Source of the DNA: Sphingomonas sp.
GTDB lineage: Bacteria > Pseudomonadota > Alphaproteobacteria > Sphingomonadales > Sphingomonadaceae
Assembly: GCA_025356055.1 (NCBI GenBank)
Contig: JANXUU010000033.1
Coordinates: 1-40,445 of the forward strand
Length of the DNA stretch: 40,445 bases
Direction of reading: 5' to 3'
Below the pieces are notes generated by a model. It saw nothing but the letters and a program-made list of their open reading frames with translations. It was not told the DNA's origin and did not search any database. Every line of letters starts with the position of its first letter. Position 1 is the first letter of the stretch. Positions 18,265 to 27,204 of the stretch are shown here, in pieces. The position numbers were made by a program, and so were the translations under genes.

Positions 18265-19668
18265 TTAGGTCAGTAACTCGACCCGCTCGCGGATCCGGGT
18301 CAGGTCTCGCACGAACAGCGCCCGTTCCTCGGCGCGTCGCTCCTGTTCGGGGATACGCAAAAGGAAGCTGGGATGGACCGTCACCCAGCACTCGCTCCCG
18401 TCGGCGAGCGTCAGCGGGGTGGTGCGCATTCGTGAGATCGTGAGCGTCTTGCCGGTCAGAGATCGCGCCGCGGTCGCTCCGAGCGCCACCGTCACGGCCG
18501 GTTGAATTAACCGACGTTCCTGCTCCTGCCACCAGCGGCAGGCGTCGATCTCGCCGGTATCGGGACGGGCGTGGATACGCTTCTTCCCGCGCAGGACGAA
18601 CTTGAAATGCTTGACCGCGTTGGTGACGTAGGTCGTTGAGCGGACGATTCCTGCCTCTTCCAGCGCGGTGTCGAATATTTGCCCTGCCGGCCCGACAAAT
18701 GGTCGCCCCGCCAAATCCTCCTGGTCCCCCGGCTGCTCACCGACGAAGATAATCCGCGCATTTAGCGGGCCTTCGCCGAACACGGTCTGGCTGGCGCATT
18801 GGTAAAGCTCGCAGCGCGTGCAATGCGCCGCTTCCTCGCGTAGCGCGGCCCAGCTTGCAGCGATATTCCTCGTCGGCTTTGGCATCGCCTCGCTCCGTTC
18901 GATCATCGCCGCCTCGCGTTTCTGTGCGCCCGCGATCAACCCCGCGATCAGCGCGGTCTCGGGCATGTTCTTCCAGTACTTCTTCGGCATTTCCTTGGTC
19001 ATTGCCTTGATTTTGACGCGCGCCGGATTGAAGATTGACGCGTAATAGGTTTTCCACGTCTCTTCGACCGGATCGCCTTGAGGAGTGCCGGCGCGCTCTG
19101 CACCTGGACTTTCGGAGAGCGTCTCCCCGTCCCAATGGATGCAAAGCGCGGGCGTCAGGATCGACCACCGCATTGTCGTGAACCGCCGCATGAAAAAGCC
19201 GGCGGTCTGGCGGACGATGTAATGATCGGGCTCAAACCACGCGATAAACCGGCTGTCACCGTCTTCCTCAATTTCGCGGAATCGGACGAAGGCGTGCATC
19301 TTGTGAACGTCACGTCGAACTTCTTTGGCGAGTCTTTCGATTCTATGGACCAGTGGATCGGCTCGATCCTCCAGCGCCTGCTTGTTTGACCGAAGCTTGA
19401 GCAGCAGCGCGTAGAGCAGCGAAAAGCGTTCCCGGTCGGTGTGACAGATGGCCGATTTGGCGAGGTCGACGAATGAACGTGGCACGGCAAAGCTTGGGCC
19501 GGGTGGGGGCGGGGGCGTGTCGCCGCCGAACAGGTCGGGCTCGCCACCCGCGACGGTCCACACCACCGCGTGCGCCGGAACGCCCGATTCAGCGAGCCCG
19601 CGCGCCGCGTCGCGCCACGCCTCGAAGTCATCTTCGGCGGGTAGCGTGATCCGCAGCGCATCGATCAT
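18265..19668 (-). CDS. DUF4130 - UdgX fusion, uracil-DNA binding/repair protein
   Basis: A 467-residue two-domain protein. Residues 1 to about 255 match the DUF4130/TIGR03915-type putative repair domain (DKMHAFVRFR-like core, AWFEPDHYIV, RRFTTMRWSILTP). Residues 270-467 are a family 4-like uracil-DNA glycosylase of the UdgX type: GEQPGDQEDLAGRPFVGPAG is motif A, HPSFLLR (432-438) motif B, and GKKRIH (361-366) is the UdgX R-loop whose His (H366) in known members bonds covalently to the abasic site, trapping the protein on uracil-containing DNA. C283, C286 and C377 are likely iron-sulfur ligands; H354 sits where family 4 enzymes have the third Cys. ATG 19668 follows GAGGG. Second gene of a pair, 32 bases after the radical-SAM partner. 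Confidence 0.9.
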   Translation of the reverse strand: MIDALRITLPAEDDFEAWRDAARGLAESGVPAHAVVWTVAGGEPDLFGGDTPPPPPGPSFAVPRSFVDLAKSAICHTDRERFSLLYALLLKLRSNKQALEDRADPLVHRIERLAKEVRRDVHKMHAFVRFREIEEDGDSRFIAWFEPDHYIVRQTAGFFMRRFTTMRWSILTPALCIHWDGETLSESPGAERAGTPQGDPVEETWKTYYASIFNPARVKIKAMTKEMPKKYWKNMPETALIAGLIAGAQKREAAMIERSEAMPKPTRNIAASWAALREEAAHCTRCELYQCASQTVFGEGPLNARIIFVGEQPGDQEDLAGRPFVGPAGQIFDTALEEAGIVRSTTYVTNAVKHFKFVLRGKKRIHARPDTGEIDACRWWQEQERRLIQPAVTVALGATAARSLTGKTLTISRMRTTPLTLADGSECWVTVHPSFLLRIPEQERRAEERALFVRDLTRIRERVELLT

Positions 19669-19700
19669 CGGGCCCTCACGAAGAATGGCGGATCAACCCC

Positions 19701-20945
19701 TTAAGCCGCAAACAGCTCCATCTGCTCCGCCTTGGGCGCGACCAGGGCCCTCAGATCGGCACGGTCGGTAAGCAGCGTGGGGCGCCAATCACCAGTGACG
19801 ATGAACGGTCGCATCTTGGCAATCGACACCGTTAGCCGCGCGACATCGTCGAGCATGATCGTCCGCCACCGCCGCGACTTGAGGATGCGCCCGACGGACT
19901 TAGTCCCGAGCCCCGGAACGCGCAGCAGCATCTCTCGAGGCGCGCGGTTGAGATCGACCGGAAAATTCTCGCGAAACTTGAGCGCCCAGGCGAGCTTGGG
20001 ATCGATGTCGAGCGGCAGCATCCCGTCCGCCCCGGTCGTCGACACCACTTCCTTGGGCGTAAAGCCATAAAAGCGCATCAACCAGTCGGACTGGTACAGC
20101 CGATGCTCGCGTATCAGCGGCGGGCGTTTGAGCGGGAGCACTGCGCTTGGGCTCGGGATCGGCGAAAAGGCGGAATAGTAAACCCGACGAAGCCCGAACC
20201 GATCGTAAAGCTGGCTCGCCCGCCCGACGATGTCACCGTCGTTCGCGGCGTCCGCGCCAATGATCATCTGCGTCGACTGGCCCGCCGGAGCGAATTTCGG
20301 TGCCGACTTGAAATGTTTCAGATTATCCTTCGCCTCGACGATCGACGCCTTCATTTCCGCCATTGCCCCCTCGATCTGGCTCTCGGACTTCTCAGGCGCG
20401 AGCCGCTCGAGCCCGGCGCGGGTCGGCAGTTCGACGTTGATCGAGACGCGGTCGGCATGGAGTCCAGCCAGCCGAACCAGCTCGGGGTCGGCGTCGGGGA
20501 TGGTCTTTAAGTGGATATAGCCGCGAAAATCATGATCCTCGCGAAGGCTTCGCGCCACCTCGACGAGCTGCTCCATCGTGTAATTTGACGAGGCAATGAT
20601 GCCCGACGACAGGAACAATCCCTCGATGTAATTTCGCTTGTAGAAAGCAATCGTCAGATTGACGACTTCCTGAGCCGTGAATCGGGCTCGGCGCACGTCT
20701 GAGCTTTTGCGATTGATGCAATAATGACAGTCGAAGATGCAGCTATTGGTCAGCAAAATCTTGAGCAGCGAAATGCATCGGCCGTCGGGCGCATAGGCGT
20801 GGCAGATACCCATCCCCTCGGTCGATCCGATGCCCTTACCGCCGCGGCTGTCTCGTTTCGACGTCCCCGAACTCGCACAGGACGCATCATATTTTGCCGC
20901 ATCGGCGAGGATCGCAAGTTTTTCGCGCGTGTCGAGCTGGGCCAT
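19701..20945 (-). CDS. Radical-SAM protein of the DNA modification/repair type (TIGR03916-like)
   Basis: A 414-residue radical-SAM protein. The 4Fe-4S/SAM motif is C69-x3-C73-x2-C76 inside TNSCIFDCHYCINRK; the start KLAILADAAKYDASCASSG is characteristic of the family that pairs with DUF4130 and UdgX proteins. The C-terminus holds a helix-hairpin-helix (LLRVPGLGTKSVGRIL), a non-specific DNA-binding element, which supports action on DNA. The reaction is not known for this family. ATG 20945 is immediately preceded by a LexA-type box, so the gene and its downstream UdgX partner are probably part of the SOS response. Confidence 0.88.
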   Translation of the reverse strand: MAQLDTREKLAILADAAKYDASCASSGTSKRDSRGGKGIGSTEGMGICHAYAPDGRCISLLKILLTNSCIFDCHYCINRKSSDVRRARFTAQEVVNLTIAFYKRNYIEGLFLSSGIIASSNYTMEQLVEVARSLREDHDFRGYIHLKTIPDADPELVRLAGLHADRVSINVELPTRAGLERLAPEKSESQIEGAMAEMKASIVEAKDNLKHFKSAPKFAPAGQSTQMIIGADAANDGDIVGRASQLYDRFGLRRVYYSAFSPIPSPSAVLPLKRPPLIREHRLYQSDWLMRFYGFTPKEVVSTTGADGMLPLDIDPKLAWALKFRENFPVDLNRAPREMLLRVPGLGTKSVGRILKSRRWRTIMLDDVARLTVSIAKMRPFIVTGDWRPTLLTDRADLRALVAPKAEQMELFAA

Positions 20946-20947
20946 GA

Positions 20948-20962
20948 GTTCACTCTATGTTC
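20948..20962 (-). promoter_or_regulatory. LexA (SOS) box of the alphaproteobacterial type
   Basis: GTTC ACTCTAT GTTC is an exact match to the direct repeat GTTC-N7-GTTC recognised by LexA in alphaproteobacteria (read on the plus strand; GAAC-N7-GAAC towards the gene). It ends two bases before the ATG of the radical-SAM gene. Repressor bound here would cover the start region. The match is seen directly; LexA control is inferred. Confidence 0.75.
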
Positions 20963-21026
20963 GCATGCACCATTTGTCCATAGTCGATCAAAATCAGGCA
21001 GTTGCGATCGGCGCCTCGATATCGGC

Positions 21027-22430
21027 TCAAATGGGCAACAAGTCCGTTTCAGGGGCGATCTTCATGCGGTCGGCGACGAGCAGCTTGAAACCGATGAACG
21101 AGATCAGCCCGACCCCGGCGCTGGCGACATGGATCAGCCAGAAGGTCGGGGTCGGCAGGCTCGAATAGAGCCCGCCGATTTTGCCGACCAGCGCATTGGC
21201 CATGAAGAAGGCGAGATAATAGAGCCCGATCACGGTCGAGTTGATCGACTTGGGCGCCACCTTCGAGAACAGCGCGAGGCTGACCGACAGGAGATGCGCG
21301 AAGCCGATGCTGTTAAGCAAATGGAACAGGAACGGCCACAACAAGCCGATCTTGCCCCCCGCCGGCTGCGACCAGGCGGCGATGACGAGGCACATGCCCG
21401 CGGCTATCGAAAACAGGCTGCCGATAATCATCTTGCTAAGCTCGTCGGGCTCGGTCCGGCTGAGACTCCACCATTTCCAGAACGCCGCGACCGCGACCAG
21501 CATCGAAAAGCTGAGGATCGCGTCGAGCGTGATCAGCCAGCTGCTCGGCAGCGTCATGCCGCCAAAGGTGAGCTGAAAATGCTGATCGCCCCAGATGAGA
21601 TAGGCATTGAAAATCTCCTGGTTGGTCAGCAGCGAAATGGCGAGCATCGGGATGAGGATGACCAGCGCGATCACCCGACCCCACTCGGCACGCGTCAGCT
21701 TGGCGCGCGGCGCGGCGCTGGCGCGGTCGGCGGCGCTCGCGCGGCCATCATCGGCGGGAAGCCAGCGGCTGCCCGACAAATAGATGATCAGCCCGGCGAC
21801 CATCACCACTCCGGCCGCGCCGAAGCCCCAATGCCAGCCGACCTTCTCGCCCAGCGTCCCCGACACCAGCGGCGCGGCGATGACACTGACGTTGATCGCG
21901 ATGTAGAAGATCTGGAACGCCATTGCGCGGCGCAGGTCATTCGGCCCGTACAGCGCCCCGACCTGGCTCGCGATGTTCCCCTTGAACAGCCCGACGCCAA
22001 TCACCAGCGCAAGCAACGCGACGAGGAAGCTGCCCTCGAAAGCCATCAGAAAATGGCCGATCGCCATCGCGATCCCGCCGGCGATCAGCGTCGCCTTTCG
22101 CCCGAACAGCTTGTCGGCGATGATGCCACCGAGGATCGGGGTCGCGTAAACCAGCGAAGTATATGTTCCAAAAATGGCCGAAGCGAGCGGCTGTCCCGTC
22201 AGTCCGGGAAAGAAGGTCGCGTTGAGCCACGCCAGTCCGGCGACATGTTCGACATGGCCCGGGAGCAGCAGATATTTGACCATGTAGAGCACCAGCAGCG
22301 TCTGCATGGAATAATAGGAAAAGCGCTCGCACCCTTCGGTGAAGGCAAGATAGCCCAAACCCCTGGGGTGACCGAGGAAGGCACGGTCGCCCTCCTGTTT
22401 GAAATCTGGAGTGGCGTCTGCAATGGTCAT
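21027..22430 (-). CDS. POT/PTR-family proton-dependent oligopeptide transporter
   Basis: A 467-residue major-facilitator-type transporter. The family motif EGCERFSYYSMQ at residues 27-38 contains the ExxER element of POT symporters needed for proton coupling, and ILGGIIADKLFGRKATLIAGG is the loop between helices 2 and 3. GVGLFKGNIASQVGALYG is the second POT signature. About 12-14 membrane helices are visible. Substrates are probably di- and tripeptides taken up with protons. Start at ATG 22430; a longer frame upstream lacks support. It lies between the radical-SAM gene (same strand, 81-base gap holding the LexA box) and the divergent DUF885 gene. Confidence 0.88.
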   Translation of the reverse strand: MTIADATPDFKQEGDRAFLGHPRGLGYLAFTEGCERFSYYSMQTLLVLYMVKYLLLPGHVEHVAGLAWLNATFFPGLTGQPLASAIFGTYTSLVYATPILGGIIADKLFGRKATLIAGGIAMAIGHFLMAFEGSFLVALLALVIGVGLFKGNIASQVGALYGPNDLRRAMAFQIFYIAINVSVIAAPLVSGTLGEKVGWHWGFGAAGVVMVAGLIIYLSGSRWLPADDGRASAADRASAAPRAKLTRAEWGRVIALVILIPMLAISLLTNQEIFNAYLIWGDQHFQLTFGGMTLPSSWLITLDAILSFSMLVAVAAFWKWWSLSRTEPDELSKMIIGSLFSIAAGMCLVIAAWSQPAGGKIGLLWPFLFHLLNSIGFAHLLSVSLALFSKVAPKSINSTVIGLYYLAFFMANALVGKIGGLYSSLPTPTFWLIHVASAGVGLISFIGFKLLVADRMKIAPETDLLPI

Positions 22431-22578
22431 CGTCGCAGACGTAATGCATCGTAAGCGCGGCGCCAGTCCCCCGTCACGCCCTGCTTGCCTGCTGCGCCGA
22501 AAACCGGGTTTGGGCCGACACGGACTTGCGCCCGCCGCCACCCCAGTTAGGTTGATCTCGACCTAGGGGGGAATATTC

Positions 22579-24339
22579 ATGCGTAACATCCTGATTGCAC
22601 TGGCCGTCACCACGATATTGGCCGCGCCCGCCGCCGCGACGCCTGCCGACGGCCAGTCCTTCCAGCAGCTGATGGACGATTATTGGGCAACGCTCCTGCG
22701 CGAATCTCCGATTGCCGCGAGCCAGGCGGGCGTCACCACTTATGACTCCAAGCTCGATGAGGTCGGGACCGCCGCGATGGACCGCCAGGCAGCGGAGGCG
22801 ACGGCGCTCCTCGCCCGACTGAATGCTATCCCCGCCGCCGGCCTCGACCCCGCCAATCAGGCCAACCGCGCCATTCTCAAGCGTCAGCTCGAAGGCGCGA
22901 TCGAGGGCAATCGCTTCGGCCAGCGGCAACTCCTCTATTCGACGCTCGGCAGCTATCACAACACGCTCGCCGGGCTCGCCGAGCAGCTGCCGTTCCGCAC
23001 CCGCGCCAATTACGACAATTGGCTCGCCCGCCTCGCCCTGATCCCCGAGCGGATGCGCGCCTACACCGACCTCAGCGTCGCCGCCGCGCGCCAGGGCTAC
23101 GTCCAGCCGTGCGTGACGATGACCGGGTTCGAGAGCTCGATCACCGGCGTGATCGCCGCCGACCCTGTCAAATCACGTTTCTATCTGCCCTTCGCCGCCG
23201 CGCGCCCCGCTGCCATTGCGGACGCCGATTGGACCGCGATGCAGGCGCGCGCACGCGACCTGATAGCAAGCCGTATCAACCCCGGCTACCAGGCGTTCGA
23301 CGACGCCTATATCCGCGATATCAAGGGCAAGTGCCGCGCCTTGGTCGGCGCTTCGGCGCTGCCCGGCGGCGGCGCCTATTATGCCTACCAGGTGCGCCAG
23401 CAGACCACGACCGACCTCACGCCAGACGCGATCCACCGCATCGGCCTTGGCGAAGTCGCCCGGATCCGCGCCGAGATGGTCGCCCTCGCCACCAAATCCG
23501 GCTTCGCCACCCGCGAGGCGATGATCGCCGAGATGCGCTCCAATCCTAAATATTTCGCGCGCACGCCGGGCGAGTTGATGGCCGCCGCCGCGCTGCAAGC
23601 CAAGACGATCGACGGCAAGATGCCGAGCCTGTTCACCCGGCTGCCGCGCCTCCCCTATGGCGTGCGCGAGATCCCCGCCGAGACCGCTGCTGGCAACACC
23701 ACCGCTTATTATCAGCCGGGCAGCCCCGACGCGGGGATCGCCGGGACCTATTACGTCAACACCTCAAAGCTCGACCAGCGCCCGTTGTGGGAGCTCCCCG
23801 CGCTTACCGTCCACGAAGCGGTTCCGGGACACCACATGCAGATCGCACTCCAGCAGGAGCTCGAGATGCCCGCCTGGCGCAAATATACCGCCTTCTTTAC
23901 CGCCTTCGTTGAAGGCTGGGGGCTCTATTCCGAGCGTCTCGGGATCGAGCTCGGTATTTACGACACCCCCGAAAAGAACATGGGCCGGCTAAGCTACGAA
24001 ATGTGGCGTGCGTGCCGCTTGGTCGTCGATACCGGACTCCACTCCAAGGGTTGGAGCAAGGCTCAGGCGGTCGCGTATATGAAGGACAACACCGCGCTGA
24101 CCGAAGCCAACATCGACGCAGAGGTGAACCGTTATATCTCTAATCCCGGCCAGGCGCTCGCCTATAAACTTGGCGAACTCAAAATTCGAGAGCTTCGCGC
24201 CCGCGCCGAAACGGCGCTCGGCCCCAAGTTCGACCTTCGCCGCTTTCACGACGCGGTGCTGGGGCAGGGCGCGGTCCCGCTCGACGCACTGGAAGCGCAG
24301 ATTGATGCGTGGATCGCGGCGGAGAAACTGCGCGCCTGA
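22579..24339 (+). CDS. Secreted DUF885 metallopeptidase-like protein
   Basis: A 586-residue protein with a clear signal peptide (ILIALAVTTILAAPAAA) and the DUF885 zinc motif HEAVPGHH at 412-419, followed by the downstream helix FVEGWGLYSERLG, whose Glu is the likely third ligand. The length and order match DUF885 proteins, thought to be peptidases with a thermolysin-like active site; the substrate is unknown. A strong AGGGGGG site precedes ATG 22579. It sits next to a peptide transporter transcribed divergently, so a link to peptide use is conceivable. No truncation. Confidence 0.85.
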   Translation: MRNILIALAVTTILAAPAAATPADGQSFQQLMDDYWATLLRESPIAASQAGVTTYDSKLDEVGTAAMDRQAAEATALLARLNAIPAAGLDPANQANRAILKRQLEGAIEGNRFGQRQLLYSTLGSYHNTLAGLAEQLPFRTRANYDNWLARLALIPERMRAYTDLSVAAARQGYVQPCVTMTGFESSITGVIAADPVKSRFYLPFAAARPAAIADADWTAMQARARDLIASRINPGYQAFDDAYIRDIKGKCRALVGASALPGGGAYYAYQVRQQTTTDLTPDAIHRIGLGEVARIRAEMVALATKSGFATREAMIAEMRSNPKYFARTPGELMAAAALQAKTIDGKMPSLFTRLPRLPYGVREIPAETAAGNTTAYYQPGSPDAGIAGTYYVNTSKLDQRPLWELPALTVHEAVPGHHMQIALQQELEMPAWRKYTAFFTAFVEGWGLYSERLGIELGIYDTPEKNMGRLSYEMWRACRLVVDTGLHSKGWSKAQAVAYMKDNTALTEANIDAEVNRYISNPGQALAYKLGELKIRELRARAETALGPKFDLRRFHDAVLGQGAVPLDALEAQIDAWIAAEKLRA

Positions 24340-24340
24340 C

Positions 24341-24739
24341 TTACTTCGGCGGCACGGTGTCGCCGCTGACATCTGACGCCCGGGCGGTGGCCGCGTCGTG
24401 GATTTCCTGCAGCGCGCAACCGGTATAGCCCGCCGGCCCGACCGCAGAACAGCTCTGCGGCCCGGTCAATCCCTGACGAGCGAACACCCGCGACTGATTA
24501 ACCCAGCTGTTGCGGCTCTGCGGCGGGCCCGACGAGCGCAGCTTGGGCGGAATGCGAAAGCGCTCGGACTCGGGTCGATGGGTACAGACGAAGATTTCGC
24601 CATCAGTCGAGCGCGGGCAGGGGTCGGTACCATAGACGAGAATCTCAGAATTGCGGCTTTGTGCGACTGCGGGCAGCGGCCAGACGGCTACCGATCCGGC
24701 AAGCAGGCCAAGCGCGGCGCCAAGGCTGAGGCTCTTCAT
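24341..24739 (-). CDS. Small secreted protein of a type common in sphingomonads
   Basis: A 132-residue protein with a signal peptide (LGAALGLLAGSVAVWPLPAVA). The mature part contains ILVYGTDPCPRS, EIFVCTHRPESERFRIPPKLR and four Cys in all, which could form two disulfides. I know similar proteins only as conserved hypotheticals in Sphingomonadaceae; no function. ATG 24739 is chosen because AAAGGA lies seven bases upstream; ATG 24754 would add five residues. Its stop abuts the convergent DUF885 stop. It follows coq7 on the same strand after 47 bases. Function unknown. Confidence 0.65.
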   Translation of the reverse strand: MKSLSLGAALGLLAGSVAVWPLPAVAQSRNSEILVYGTDPCPRSTDGEIFVCTHRPESERFRIPPKLRSSGPPQSRNSWVNQSRVFARQGLTGPQSCSAVGPAGYTGCALQEIHDAATARASDVSGDTVPPK

Positions 24740-24786
24740 GAAAAATCCTTTCATCGTCTCAACGGCCGAGCCGCAAGACCGGTTGC

Positions 24787-25323
24787 TCAAATTCGCTTCG
24801 ACAGGCCGATCGCCACCCGGCATCCGGCACGGATCGCCGCAGTCAGCAGCGGATAACCCGCCGCATCGGCCGCGCCATGCGCGCGCGCGGTGTCGCGGTG
24901 CTCGAGCTCTTCTGCCTGGAAATCTTCGATGTCGGCAGTAAGTTCGGGATCGCTGTCGCCAAGCTCCACCAGTTGATCGGCATAGTGGCGGTCGATCTCG
25001 GTCTCGACCGCCTCGGTGCAGGCCATCGCTGCCTGCTCGGACATCAGCGCGGTCGCCGCCCCAAGGGCGAAGCCGGCGACGTTCCACAGCGGCTGGAGCA
25101 AGGTCGGCCGCACCCGCCGCTCAGCCAGTAATTCGTTGAAGCGGTCGAGATGGCGCTGCTCCTGGGAAGCCATCCGAGCGACGAGGTGCGATGCCGCAGT
25201 GCCGCGCCCGAGCACCGCCATCTGCCCCGCGTAAATCCGCGTCGCGCCATATTCGCCCGCTTGGTTGACGCGAAGCATCGCCGCGGCGTCGATCTTGCGG
25301 TCGCCAGGAGTCCAGCGGCTCAT
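24787..25323 (-). CDS. coq7: Ubiquinone biosynthesis hydroxylase Coq7
   Basis: Coq7 is a membrane-associated di-iron monooxygenase that hydroxylates demethoxyubiquinone. The 178-residue protein has two ExxH-type iron sites: E24 in NQAGEYGATRIY, ExxH at E55/H58 (SQEQRHL), Glu in CTEAVETEIDRHY, and EELEHRD near the end of the helical bundle. The length is near that of bacterial Coq7. ATG 25323 overlaps the stop of the DsbB-like gene (ATGA), so it is coupled to it. Downstream on the same strand is only the small secreted gene. Confidence 0.92.
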   Translation of the reverse strand: MSRWTPGDRKIDAAAMLRVNQAGEYGATRIYAGQMAVLGRGTAASHLVARMASQEQRHLDRFNELLAERRVRPTLLQPLWNVAGFALGAATALMSEQAAMACTEAVETEIDRHYADQLVELGDSDPELTADIEDFQAEELEHRDTARAHGAADAAGYPLLTAAIRAGCRVAIGLSKRI

Positions 25324-25844
25324 GCTCGCCGCCCCCGCACGAGCAGCATCGCCACGATCGCCGCCGAGGGAAGTGAAATAAGAGCGTTCCACGCCGCCAG
25401 CGACAGTCCGAGGAAGCGCCACTGAACCTGGTCGCACTGGATCAGCGGGACCTCCATGATCTGCTTGAACACGTCCGCCGTGCTTCCGCCGGTCGTCATC
25501 GTCGAGCAACTGGTGAAGCCCTGGAACACATGCGCCTCCACGCCAGCGTGATAAACTCCGATGGCCCCCGACACGGCGATGCCGAGTGCCGCCAGCGCCA
25601 CGAGCGCACGTGCGCGCAGGTCGCTCGATGCGAACAGGAACGACGCCGCAGCCAGCACGATACCCGCGCCGTGCGGATAACGCTGCCACCAGCACATTTC
25701 GCATGGCCACAGCCCCCCGACATATTGCGAGAACAACGCCCCGCCAAGCAGCCCGAGCGGCACCACCAACGCAATCAGTCGCGCTGCTTGGTTTGCCGGC
25801 ACCGCAGTCCGCGCCGCTGCCCGATTGATCGTTGCCGCGTTCAC
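25320..25844 (-). CDS. DsbB-family disulfide bond formation protein
   Basis: A 174-residue inner-membrane protein with four helices, the CxxC pair C48-C51 (WPCEMCWWQRYPH) in the first periplasmic loop and a second pair C113 (TSCSTM) and C137 (LIQCD) in the other. This is the DsbB layout: it reoxidises DsbA-type proteins and passes electrons to ubiquinone. Two DsbA-type proteins are encoded in this window and the next gene makes ubiquinone, both consistent. The start is GTG 25844, one base after the ctpA stop; the stop overlaps coq7. Confidence 0.87.
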   Translation of the reverse strand: MNAATINRAAARTAVPANQAARLIALVVPLGLLGGALFSQYVGGLWPCEMCWWQRYPHGAGIVLAAASFLFASSDLRARALVALAALGIAVSGAIGVYHAGVEAHVFQGFTSCSTMTTGGSTADVFKQIMEVPLIQCDQVQWRFLGLSLAAWNALISLPSAAIVAMLLVRGRRA

Positions 25845-25845
25845 C

Positions 25846-27171
25846 CTACTTCGCCGCGACCTTGGCGGCCGGCCCCGCAGCCAACCGCTTGAGCGTCTTC
25901 AGCGCATAATCGAGCTGGAAATCCTTTACCCCCTGCGCCTTCAGCTGATCGGCGGTCGCGGTGAAGCGCGGATCCGGCGTCGTGTCGCTCTCGAGCAGCG
26001 CGTCGTCGACCTTTGACTGCCCGAGCAGATGCTTGCGCAGATCGGCCTCGCGCAGCCGCGGACGGTCCTTGTAGTCCGGATCACTCAACTGCGGCACGAT
26101 AATGTCAGGATCAATTCCGCCGGCCTGCACCGATCGGCCAGAGGGCGTATAGTAACGCGCGGTGGTTAGCCGAAGCACGCTCGACGCGCTCATCGGCATG
26201 ACCGTCTGGACGCTGCCCTTGCCAAAGCTGCGCTCGCCCATGACGAGCGCGCGGCGCTGGTCCTGAAGCGCTCCGGCGACGATCTCCGCCGCCGACGCCG
26301 TTCCGGCATCGACCAGCACAACCACCGGCAGTCCGTGCGCGAGGTCGCCCGGATGCGCATAAAAGCGCTCGATGTCGGTCTTCTCGCGCCCGCGCTCGGA
26401 GACGATCTCGCCATGGTCGAGGAAGGCATCGCTGACCGACACCGCCTGGTCGAGCAGCCCGCCCGGATTTGAGCGCAAGTCGACGACATAACCCAGTGGG
26501 TGCCCGCCGGTCGCCGTGTCGATCGATTTCAGCGCGCTTTCGGTCGCCGCCCCGGTCTGCGCCGAGAAGCCGTTGATGTTGATATAGCCAATCTGGTCCT
26601 TGACCTCCCACTTGACCGGCTTGAGCTCAATCTTCTCGCGCACCAGAGAAACGTCGAACGGCTTGTCGCGGCCCGGGCGGACGATGGTCAGCTTGATCTT
26701 GCTTCCCGCCTCGCCGCGCATCTTCTCGACCGCCTCGTCGAGCGTCGATCCGTAGAGCAGCACGCCGTCCAGGTGGGTGATATAGTCGCCCGACTTGAGC
26801 CCCGCGCGCCATGCTGGCGTATCCTCGGTCGGGGCGACGATCTTGACCGCGCCGTCCTCGGTCGAGACGGTGATGCCGAGCCCGCCATAATTGCCGTCGG
26901 TCGTGGCCTTGGTCTGCTGGAAATCGGCCCCTTCCGCATAAGCCGAATGCGGGTCGAGCGCGGCGAGCATGCCGTCGATCGCACCCTTAATCAGAACATG
27001 ATCGTCGGTCTTGTCGACATATTGCGAGCGCACCCGCTGGAACACGCTCATGAACGTCTCCAGCTCCTTGTAAGTGTCGGTATCGGCGGCGGCGAGCTGG
27101 CTCGTCGTGGCCGGGATCAAGGCGAGCGCGCCGACCAGCGCGAGCGGGGGAAGGAGCTTGGCGAAGCGCAT
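25846..27171 (-). CDS. ctpA: Carboxy-terminal processing peptidase (S41, CtpA type)
   Basis: A 441-residue periplasmic serine protease with signal peptide, an N-terminal helical part, a PDZ domain (about 95-180, GGLGITVS to IVRPGR) and the S41 catalytic core. S293 in DAGTASAAEI and K318 in ERSFGKGSVQ are the catalytic dyad. Such enzymes trim C-termini of exported proteins and, with lipoprotein adaptors, control peptidoglycan hydrolases. The neighbour upstream is an EnvC-like gene, as in many alphaproteobacteria, which fits a cell-wall job. 33-base gap to the EnvC-like gene; next gene starts one base after the stop. Confidence 0.92.
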   Translation of the reverse strand: MRFAKLLPPLALVGALALIPATTSQLAAADTDTYKELETFMSVFQRVRSQYVDKTDDHVLIKGAIDGMLAALDPHSAYAEGADFQQTKATTDGNYGGLGITVSTEDGAVKIVAPTEDTPAWRAGLKSGDYITHLDGVLLYGSTLDEAVEKMRGEAGSKIKLTIVRPGRDKPFDVSLVREKIELKPVKWEVKDQIGYININGFSAQTGAATESALKSIDTATGGHPLGYVVDLRSNPGGLLDQAVSVSDAFLDHGEIVSERGREKTDIERFYAHPGDLAHGLPVVVLVDAGTASAAEIVAGALQDQRRALVMGERSFGKGSVQTVMPMSASSVLRLTTARYYTPSGRSVQAGGIDPDIIVPQLSDPDYKDRPRLREADLRKHLLGQSKVDDALLESDTTPDPRFTATADQLKAQGVKDFQLDYALKTLKRLAAGPAAKVAAK

Positions 27172-27204
27172 CGAACACCTTTTTAAGCGAATAGACCAGC
27201 GACT

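Noticed and set aside
20724-22454. 576-codon plus-strand frame opposite the POT transporter
   Set aside because: Composition is extreme (Asp, Arg, Gln), no domain, and the transporter on the other strand has clear POT motifs.
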